A DNA stretch of 13,794 bases from an uncultured Actinomycetes bacterium. GTDB taxonomy: Bacteria > Actinomycetota > Actinomycetes > Nanopelagicales > Nanopelagicaceae. Positions 7,773 to 13,794 of this stretch are shown here, in pieces. The notes under the pieces are model-generated. The model saw nothing but the letters and a program-made list of their open reading frames with translations. It searched no databases and was not told the origin of the DNA. Made by a program: the position numbers and the translations under genes. The stretch lies in assembly GCA_903922325.1 (NCBI GenBank), contig CAIXTG010000061.1, forward strand, positions 1-13,794, given 5' to 3'. Position 1 is the first letter of the stretch. The number at the start of each line of letters is the position of its first letter.

Positions 7773-8560
7773 TACTTATCCTCCGCAGCATTGTCATTGT
7801 TATCTAATTGATATTGCGCTGAATCCAACATGTCACCACGCGCTTTCAGAGTTGCTGAAATTGAGGAAGGTGCTGGTGAGCCGTCTGGCAATAACGCCGG
7901 AACATCGACTGCATTATGTAATGCAAATACACCTGGGCCGGGTAATCCAGCAGCAGCTGCCAATGAACCAGAGCGGAAACGTGCTTGTGATTGTTCGCGT
8001 TGTGTAACGCGCTTTACTGTGCGTTCGTGATGTGCCAAAACCATGGCACCGACAGCTGCGGTGATTAATAGCGCCGAGATAACTTCGAATGGCCAGACAT
8101 AATCACTGAAAATCAATTGCGCTAAGCCTTCAACGTTGCCATTCGAATTAGCATCGGCTAACCCGGCAGTTGAACGACCTAATGTGGCGCGTCCCAATAG
8201 TGAAATAAGTAGCCCACCAAAGCCAACGGATGCGGTAATTGCAATCCAGCGCAGACCCTTGATGGTTTCAGTTAGTGATTCAGATGAATCAACGCCAACT
8301 AACATCAAAATAAATAGGAAGAGCATCATTACGGCGCCGGTGTAAACCACGATCTGCACAATGCCTAGGAAAGCAGCGTCCTGGGCTATGTAGAAGATAG
8401 CCAGAGTAACCATTACCCATGCCAACAAGATTGCTGAGTGCACTGCTTTTTTAACCGTCAACATTCCAATTGCCGCAGCAACCGCCAATGGTGCCAAAAT
8501 GTAAAAGAGAACTGCTTCAGGTTTAGCAGTTTGACCTAAATCAAGTGCGTAATTAATCAA
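7772..8560 (-). CDS. nuoJ: NADH-quinone oxidoreductase subunit J with a C-terminal soluble tail
   Basis: A five-helix complex I membrane subunit (helices within residues about 15-178). The third-helix region IVQIVVYTGAVMMLFLFILML carries the family signature, including Tyr73 in VVYTGA, where a pi-bulge forms in known structures. After the last helix an 80-odd-residue soluble tail (about 178-262) follows, which the roughly 184-residue E. coli protein lacks. It contains PGPGVFALHNAVDVPALLPDG (written in part: L-H-N-A-V-D at 214-219), a motif I recall in other actinobacterial NuoJ proteins, so it is lineage-typical rather than a fusion. The start is TTG, supported by AGGAGGT six bases upstream and by a four-base overlap (TTGA) with the nuoI stop. 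Confidence 0.94.
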   Translation of the reverse strand: MINYALDLGQTAKPEAVLFYILAPLAVAAAIGMLTVKKAVHSAILLAWVMVTLAIFYIAQDAAFLGIVQIVVYTGAVMMLFLFILMLVGVDSSESLTETIKGLRWIAITASVGFGGLLISLLGRATLGRSTAGLADANSNGNVEGLAQLIFSDYVWPFEVISALLITAAVGAMVLAHHERTVKRVTQREQSQARFRSGSLAAAAGLPGPGVFALHNAVDVPALLPDGSPAPSSISATLKARGDMLDSAQYQLDNNDNAAEDK

Positions 8561-9171
8561 TTGCTGACCTCCTGTGACGGATGTGAACTCTTGATCTCGT
8601 TCTTGTAGTAATTAGTATCTGTCGTGTTTGGATACATTGGATGAGGTGGCATTAACATTCCGGCGCGAAGTGGCGCTAACAAATCATCTTTTTCAAAGAT
8701 CAACTTTGCGCGGGTTTCATCTGCTAGCTCATATTCATTTGTCATGGTTAGTGCACGAGTTGGGCACGCTTCGATGCAAAGACCACAGAAAATACAACGC
8801 AAATAATTGATTTGATAAACCCGACCGTAACGCTCACCTGGAGACATGCGATGTTCGTCGGTGTTAGCTGCGCCTTCAACAAAGATCGCGTCAGCTGGGC
8901 AAGCCCAAGCGCACAGTTCGCAACCGATGCACTTTTCTAATCCATCGTCATATCGATTAAGTTGATGGCGGCCATGGAAGCGCTCGGCAGTCGGTTCTTT
9001 AACTTCAGGATAGTTAACCGTGTTTACTTTCTTAAACATCGTTGCGAAAGTAACCCAGAAACCTTGCATCTGCGTAAATAAGTTTTTCGGTCCATTTTGC
9101 TCTATCTGCGCGAATTCAACATCGTTTACAGAGATCTCTTTCTTCTTCATCGGTTCGATGTGCTCAGACAT
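8557..9171 (-). CDS. nuoI: NADH-quinone oxidoreductase subunit I (2[4Fe-4S] ferredoxin-like)
   Basis: A 204-residue peripheral subunit that carries clusters N6a and N6b between NuoG and the quinone-proximal part of complex I. Two complete ferredoxin motifs are visible: Cys81, 84, 87 and 91 (CIGCELCAWACP) and Cys126, 129, 132 and 136 (CIFCGLCIEACP). Each C-terminal Cys-Pro contributes to the other cluster, as in 8Fe ferredoxins. HGRHQLNRYDDGLEKC before the first motif is family-typical. The N-terminal 35 residues are charged and variable. AAGGAG lies 7 bases before the ATG, which shares its A with the nuoH stop (TAATG). The gene's stop overlaps the nuoJ TTG by four bases. Confidence 0.97.
   Translation of the reverse strand: MSEHIEPMKKKEISVNDVEFAQIEQNGPKNLFTQMQGFWVTFATMFKKVNTVNYPEVKEPTAERFHGRHQLNRYDDGLEKCIGCELCAWACPADAIFVEGAANTDEHRMSPGERYGRVYQINYLRCIFCGLCIEACPTRALTMTNEYELADETRAKLIFEKDDLLAPLRAGMLMPPHPMYPNTTDTNYYKNEIKSSHPSQEVSN
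8567..8573 (-). promoter_or_regulatory. ribosome binding site of nuoJ
   Basis: AGGAGGT on the minus strand, the strongest Shine-Dalgarno match in the window, lies 6 bases before the TTG at 8560 within the last codons of nuoI. It confirms the non-ATG start and may compensate for the weaker start codon. Confidence 0.75.
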
Positions 9172-10412
9172 TATTGATCTCCTTTCTTTCCAGTTGAAAC
9201 ATTGATGGTTGAAACTTTGATCGGTAGTTCTGGCACTGCGAATTCTGGTTCAGCTACCTCAGCATGCGGTGCGTTCTTCTTTTTGTTCTTGGCGCTTTCG
9301 AAGCCGAAATTAACCAACATAACTAGAAGCACGACAGTGCTGGCAAAGGCAATTGTGGCTGCTCTTGGCGCCCCATTTAGGGAAAGAACACGCAATGTAG
9401 CAACGATCATGATCCAAGCTAACGAAACCGGAATCAATACTTTCCAACCAAATTGCATGAACTGGTCATAACGCATACGAGGCAATGTGCCACGCAACCA
9501 GACGAATACGAAGAAGAAGAGAATAACTTTGGCGAAGAACCAGACCATTGTGAACCAGCCACCAAGCCAAGCTTCAGTAAAGCCAAGACCCGGAGGTGCT
9601 TTGTAGCCACCCAAGAACAGCGTTGTAGCAAGGGCAGAAACTGCAATGATGTTTACATATTCAGCTAAGAAGAAGAGTGCGAATTTGAGTGATGAATATT
9701 CAGTGTGGAAGCCGCCAACTAATTCGCCTTCGGCTTCAGCTAAGTCAAATGGCGCACGGTTTGTCTCGCCCACCATAGAAATTGCGTAGATAACGAAGGA
9801 TGGGAATAGGACAACGGCGTACCACCACTGTTGCTGGGCTGCGACGATTTCTGAAGTAGACATTGATCCGGCGTAGATAAAGACCGCAACTAATGAAAGT
9901 CCCATTGCAATTTCATAGGAAATTACTTGGGCACTTGAACGCAAGCCACCGAGCAATGGATAAGTAGAACCTGAAGACCAACCCGCTAGCACGATGCCAT
10001 AAACGCCAATTGAGGCGATCGACAAAACATAAAGAACGCCAACTGGAATATCGGTTAGCTGCATCGCAGTAACTTTTCCAAACAAGGTAACTTGGCCAGA
10101 GAATGGAATAACCGCGAATGACATGAAGCAAGTTGTTACGCTAATTATTGGTGCAACGATGAATACAATTTTATCGGCAGCAGCTGGAATTAAATCTTCC
10201 TTAAGAGCTAACTTAACGCCATCAGCTAAAGATTGAATTAAGCCGAACGGACCAACGCGGTTAGGACCAAGGCGCTGTTGCATACGAGCAACTAGGCGAC
10301 GCTCGCCCCACACTGACATCAGGGTTAGCAATACGCATAAAGCGAAGACCAGTAAGGCTTTTACGCCAATTAGCCAGCCCGGATCATTTGCGATTAATTG
10401 AGCATTAGTCAT
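9171..10412 (-). CDS. nuoH: NADH-quinone oxidoreductase subunit H
   Basis: The eight-helix membrane subunit that with NuoB and NuoD forms the quinone-binding chamber of complex I. Conserved segments are ERRLVARMQQRLGPNRVGP (37-55), the acidic loop between helices 5 and 6 (VGETNRAPFDLAEAEGELVGGF, 214-235, with Glu216, Asp223, Glu226, Glu228 and Glu230), and RGTLPRMRYDQ (307-317). The 413-residue length exceeds the about 325 of E. coli. Residues from about 350 add one hydrophobic stretch (about 353-369) and then a charged soluble tail of some 45 residues rich in Lys, Glu and Pro. Long NuoH tails occur in other actinobacteria, so this is probably normal for the lineage. The ATG overlaps the nuoG stop by four bases, with GGTGGTGA just upstream as a likely ribosome site. 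Confidence 0.97.
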   Translation of the reverse strand: MTNAQLIANDPGWLIGVKALLVFALCVLLTLMSVWGERRLVARMQQRLGPNRVGPFGLIQSLADGVKLALKEDLIPAAADKIVFIVAPIISVTTCFMSFAVIPFSGQVTLFGKVTAMQLTDIPVGVLYVLSIASIGVYGIVLAGWSSGSTYPLLGGLRSSAQVISYEIAMGLSLVAVFIYAGSMSTSEIVAAQQQWWYAVVLFPSFVIYAISMVGETNRAPFDLAEAEGELVGGFHTEYSSLKFALFFLAEYVNIIAVSALATTLFLGGYKAPPGLGFTEAWLGGWFTMVWFFAKVILFFFVFVWLRGTLPRMRYDQFMQFGWKVLIPVSLAWIMIVATLRVLSLNGAPRAATIAFASTVVLLVMLVNFGFESAKNKKKNAPHAEVAEPEFAVPELPIKVSTINVSTGKKGDQ

Positions 10413-12760
10413 GCTTTCACCACCGTTACTACTGAATTATGCGCGACCCCTAAATTGGCAAGCAGTTGAGATCCGGCAGAGTTGCGCGGCGCCCAAACTG
10501 CATCATCATGAATATTTTCAACCAGGGCTGGCAACATGACCCAACCATTGCTGTTTGAAATCTTTAGTAGTTGACCATCGACCACGCCAAGTGCTGCTGC
10601 ACGTTTTGGCGAAATAACTGCAACTGTGCGACGAGCGGTACCAGCTAAATTCTCTTCACCCTTTTGTAGAGTTCCAAGATCAAGCAAACGGCGCCAAGAA
10701 GTAAGAACAGCCTGATCGCCAGATACCGAATGCGCACTTGCTGCTGAAACATTTGGTGTGGAAATAGTTGCGCCATCCCAGTTTCCGATGGAGGCAATTT
10801 CTTTTGCTGCGTTAGCAACTGTGCCAAGTGAAATGGAATGACCCAGTTCATCAGCAATCATCGAAAGGATTCTTAAGTCGCTCCGGTTTAGTGAATCAAC
10901 AGCAGTTTCAAATGCACGAGCGCGGCCTTCCCAGTTCAGGAACGATCCGCTCTTTTCAGTAATTGCTGCAACCGGCAGAATTACATCGGCGTATTTGGTT
11001 ACTTCGCTATTAGCAATTTCGAGAGAAACTACGAAAGCTTTCTCAAGGGCGGCAACTGTTGCATCTGGGTTTGGTCCATCAAGTGGATCAACGCCACCAA
11101 CTAATAGTGCTGAAATCTTTCCGCTATTAATATCACTAACAATCTGATCAGCGCTACGGCCAATCTCACTTGGTAGTGAATCAACGTTCCAGAGAGATGC
11201 AATATCAACTCGAGCTGCTGCATCAGCAACTGGTCGGCCACCAGGTAGCAGATTGCCAATGGCACCTGCTGCAAGTGCGCCACGTTCTCCAGCGCGACGT
11301 GGAATCCAAGCCAATTTTGCGCCAGTGCGATCAGCTAAAGCTGCAGTAGCGCTTAATAAACCAGCACTCTCAGCTGCGCGCTCGCCCACTAAAATTACTG
11401 ATTTAGCCGTTAGTTCTTGAGTGGCAACTGCCGCTGCTTCTTGCCCAGGTTGCACACAAACGAAGTTAGCGCTGAGTTTTTCAACGGCAATTGATTCCTT
11501 GCTACCGATCGAGGTTACCTTCAGAGCGCGCTTCTTGAATTGCTTGTTGATACGCAAGAAGACAATTGGTGATTCTTCTTCAGGTTCAAAACCAACTAGA
11601 AGAACTTGGTCGGCTTTATCAATATCGCGGTAAGTAGTTGTGCTGTTAACTACGCGGGCTGCTAAGAATTCACGTTCTTCATCGGATGAAGTACGGGAGC
11701 GGAAATCAATATCGTTTGTTCCTAGTGCTACGCGAGCAAACTTGCTGTAACCGTAAGCATCTTCATAAGTTGCTCGTCCACCAACTAGAACAGCCGCGCC
11801 GCGACTCAAACCAGCAGCAGCTGCAGCAATTGCTTCTGGCCATGATGCTGTTACTAGTTCGCCATTTTCATTTCGAACTTGTGGCACAGTTAAACGATCA
11901 GTTGCAGTTACATACTTAAATGCCCAGCGACCCTTGTCGCAGTTCCACTCTTCATTAACTTCAGCATCGTCGCCAGCTAAACGTCGTAGCGTTTTGCCAC
12001 GACGAACATCGGTGCGAAGATCGCAACCTGATGCGCAATGTTCGCAAGCAGATGGCGTTGAAACTAAATCGAATGGACGAGCACGGAAACGGTATGAAGT
12101 TCCGGTTAGCGCGCCTACTGGGCAAATCTGAACTGTGTTTCCAGAGAAATAAGATTTAAATGGATCTTCTTCGTAAATTCCGACTTGTTGCAGAGCGCCA
12201 CGTTCGTTCAAAGTAATAAATGGATCGCTGGCAATTTGATCTGAAAAACGAGTACAGCGCGCGCAAAGAACACAACGTTCGCGATCGAGTAATACTGAAG
12301 ACGAAATCGCTACTGGCTTTTCAAATGTACGTTTCACGCCATCAAGGCGCATTTCGGGATTTCCATTGCTCATTGCTTGGTTCTGCAATGGGCACTCGCC
12401 ACCCTTATCGCAGACTGGGCAATCAAGTGGGTGATTAGCTAGCAATAGCTCCATCACGCCTTTTTGCGCTTTGTCAGCAACTGGTGAAGTTAATTGGGTT
12501 TTAACAATCATCCCTGGCTCAACTGGAATTGTGCAAGAAGCCTGTGGCTTTGGAAATGCGCGACCGTTAATTTCGATATCAACTAAACATTGACGACATG
12601 CGCCAACTGGATCAAGTAGTGGGTGATCGCAGAAACGCGGAATTTGAATTCCTAGTTTTTCAGCGGCACGGATTACTAAAGTTCCTTTTGGCACAGTTAC
12701 TTCAAAGCCATCAATTACTAGCGTGATTTGCTCAACGATTACATCGGTATCTGGAGTCAC
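10409..12760 (-). CDS. nuoG: NADH-quinone oxidoreductase subunit G
   Basis: A 783-residue peripheral subunit carrying most of the complex I iron-sulfur chain. The binding residues are all visible: the [2Fe-2S] cluster N1b at Cys44, 55, 58 and 76; N5 at His110, Cys114, 117 and 123; N4 at Cys163, 166, 169 and 213; and the off-path N7 at Cys239, 242, 246 and 274. The rest resembles a molybdopterin oxidoreductase domain, although in NuoG proteins this domain has lost its cofactor. The start is GTG, overlapping the nuoF stop by one base (TAGTG), with AAGGGG about 10 bases upstream. The roughly ten residues before the first strand (ITLVIDG) are unconserved, so the exact start is less certain than the gene. 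Length is normal. Confidence 0.96.
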   Translation of the reverse strand: MTPDTDVIVEQITLVIDGFEVTVPKGTLVIRAAEKLGIQIPRFCDHPLLDPVGACRQCLVDIEINGRAFPKPQASCTIPVEPGMIVKTQLTSPVADKAQKGVMELLLANHPLDCPVCDKGGECPLQNQAMSNGNPEMRLDGVKRTFEKPVAISSSVLLDRERCVLCARCTRFSDQIASDPFITLNERGALQQVGIYEEDPFKSYFSGNTVQICPVGALTGTSYRFRARPFDLVSTPSACEHCASGCDLRTDVRRGKTLRRLAGDDAEVNEEWNCDKGRWAFKYVTATDRLTVPQVRNENGELVTASWPEAIAAAAAGLSRGAAVLVGGRATYEDAYGYSKFARVALGTNDIDFRSRTSSDEEREFLAARVVNSTTTYRDIDKADQVLLVGFEPEEESPIVFLRINKQFKKRALKVTSIGSKESIAVEKLSANFVCVQPGQEAAAVATQELTAKSVILVGERAAESAGLLSATAALADRTGAKLAWIPRRAGERGALAAGAIGNLLPGGRPVADAAARVDIASLWNVDSLPSEIGRSADQIVSDINSGKISALLVGGVDPLDGPNPDATVAALEKAFVVSLEIANSEVTKYADVILPVAAITEKSGSFLNWEGRARAFETAVDSLNRSDLRILSMIADELGHSISLGTVANAAKEIASIGNWDGATISTPNVSAASAHSVSGDQAVLTSWRRLLDLGTLQKGEENLAGTARRTVAVISPKRAAALGVVDGQLLKISNSNGWVMLPALVENIHDDAVWAPRNSAGSQLLANLGVAHNSVVTVVKA

Positions 12761-13794
12761 TATGCATCAGCCCCTTCAAATAGCGTGCTGGCAATTGGAT
12801 CAAATGGGCAAGCACCATTTGTTACATGTGCGATGTATTCGTCACGGAAATATTTAATTGAAGAAGTAATTGGGCTAGTGGCACCATCGCCAAGTGCGCA
12901 GAAAGAACGCCCCATAATGTTGTCGCAGAGATCTAACAACTTCGCTAGATCTGCTTCAGAGCCTTTACCATTTTCTAGATCGCGCAGAATCTGTACCAAC
13001 CACCAAGTACCTTCACGACATGGTGTGCACTTTCCGCAAGATTCGTGCTTATAGAACTCAGTCCAACGAAGTACGGCGCGAACTACACAAGTAGTTTCAT
13101 CGAAAATCTGTAGTGCTTTAGTTCCGAGCATTGAACCAGCGCCAGCTACACCTTCGTAATCAAGTGGCACATCTAGATGTTCATCGGTAAACAACGGCGT
13201 TGATGATCCACCAGGAGTCCAGAACTTTAATTTGTGTCCTTTGCGCATTCCGCCAGAAAGTTCGAGGATTTCACGCAATGTGATTCCGAGTGGTGCTTCG
13301 AATTGTCCTGGGTTTGCTACGTGGCCAGAGAGTGAATAAAGCGTGGTTCCTTTGCTCTTTTCGGTACCCATTGATTGATACCACTCGGCACCATTAGCAA
13401 TAATTGCCGGAACCGATGCGATGGATTCAACGTTATTTACAACGGTTGGGCGCGCATATAGGCCAGCAATTGCGGGAAATGGTGGACGCAAACGAGGTTG
13501 GCCACGGAAACCTTCAAGTGAATCAAGAAGCGCGGTTTCTTCACCGCAAATGTAAGCACCAGCGCCAACGTGTAGAACTAAATCAATTCCATTTCCTAAA
13601 TGACCTGCATCGTAAGCATCTTCAATTGCTTGGTTCATGCGACGAACAACATGAGTTACTTCGCCACGAATATAAATAAAAGCATGCTTTGCGCGAATAG
13701 CGTGAGCGGCGATAATGCAACCTTCGATTAGCACGTGTGGATTAGCCATCAAGAGCGGCATATCTTTACAAGTACCAGGTTCGGATTCGTCGGC
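12760..13794 (-). CDS. nuoF: NADH-quinone oxidoreductase subunit F (partial, N-terminus outside the window)
   Basis: The NADH-oxidising, FMN-binding subunit of complex I. The reading frame is open to the right edge: the first visible residues are ADESEPGTCKD, an FMN/NADH-site motif well inside NuoF, so the Met encoded at 13761 is internal and not the start. 344 residues are visible; compared with usual lengths of 430-450, roughly 90-100 are missing. Further motifs, numbered from the first visible residue, are GAGAYICGEETAL (77-89), EGFRGQPRLRPP (94-105) and the N3 [4Fe-4S] ligands Cys253, 256 and 259 in SCGKCTPCREG with Cys299 in SFCALGD. The remaining upstream nuo genes presumably lie beyond the edge. 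Its TAG stop overlaps the nuoG GTG. Confidence 0.96.
   Translation of the reverse strand, partial: ADESEPGTCKDMPLLMANPHVLIEGCIIAAHAIRAKHAFIYIRGEVTHVVRRMNQAIEDAYDAGHLGNGIDLVLHVGAGAYICGEETALLDSLEGFRGQPRLRPPFPAIAGLYARPTVVNNVESIASVPAIIANGAEWYQSMGTEKSKGTTLYSLSGHVANPGQFEAPLGITLREILELSGGMRKGHKLKFWTPGGSSTPLFTDEHLDVPLDYEGVAGAGSMLGTKALQIFDETTCVVRAVLRWTEFYKHESCGKCTPCREGTWWLVQILRDLENGKGSEADLAKLLDLCDNIMGRSFCALGDGATSPITSSIKYFRDEYIAHVTNGACPFDPIASTLFEGADA

Noticed and set aside
11686..11919. Plus-strand frame encoding a Gln/Leu-rich 77-residue peptide opposite nuoG
   Set aside because: The low-complexity Q/L composition comes from reading alanine-rich NuoG codons in reverse; there is no independent support for a gene.
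12728..13054. Plus-strand open frame of 108 codons opposite nuoF and the start of nuoG
   Set aside because: It lies wholly opposite strongly conserved coding sequence, shows no recognisable domain and has no sign of its own ribosome site; it is a by-product of codon use in the real genes.
13404..13679. Plus-strand open frame of 91 codons opposite nuoF
   Set aside because: It lies entirely opposite conserved NuoF motifs; its Gln- and His-rich translation is what a reversed coding strand gives.
13759..13761. ATG as the start of NuoF
   Set aside because: The frame continues upstream to the window edge with ADESEPGTCKD, a conserved internal NuoF motif, so this Met is internal.
1..13794. Mobile element, phage, CRISPR, toxin-antitoxin or defence system
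   Set aside because: No transposase or integrase frames, spaced direct repeats or unexplained gene-sized gaps are present; every kilobase is accounted for by conserved core genes.

Overview
The window looks like a piece of the chromosome of a low-GC, streamlined actinobacterium. The gene content and protein signatures are actinobacterial: a nuoF-to-nuoN run followed by a polyprenyl diphosphate synthase, a NuoJ with the long soluble tail seen in that phylum, and a nearby yajQ and tRNA-Tyr. The few sequence lines I counted by hand gave about 42-45% G+C, and about 99% of the bases lie in genes. That combination is what I would expect of freshwater acI (Nanopelagicales) actinobacteria. The lineage is an inference; no database search was possible.

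Layout: positions 15-99 hold a tRNA-Tyr on the minus strand. A 109-bp gap then leads into two abutting plus-strand genes: yajQ (209-697) and a rarD-type EamA transporter (698-1588). rarD runs 33 bp into the end of a minus-strand gene. From there to the right edge everything is one minus-strand operon, transcribed right to left: nuoF (5' end outside the window), nuoG, nuoH, nuoI, nuoJ, nuoK, nuoL, nuoM, nuoN and a long-chain polyprenyl diphosphate synthase.

The operon encodes the right-hand part of respiratory complex I (NADH:quinone oxidoreductase). NuoF takes NADH electrons through FMN and cluster N3, and NuoG and NuoI carry them along an iron-sulfur chain. NuoH with NuoJ and NuoK form the membrane part nearest the quinone site. 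NuoL, NuoM and NuoN are the antiporter-like proton pumps. The last gene probably makes the isoprenoid tail of menaquinone, the expected electron acceptor. All catalytic and cluster-binding residues I could check are present, and I see no frameshift or pseudogene.

The genes are joined by 1-4 bp stop/start overlaps or gaps of at most 5 bp. I found no mobile element, CRISPR array, phage gene or unfamiliar system. This is an ordinary core-metabolism region; the findings concern its compaction, translation signals, the convergent junction and lineage-specific protein tails.
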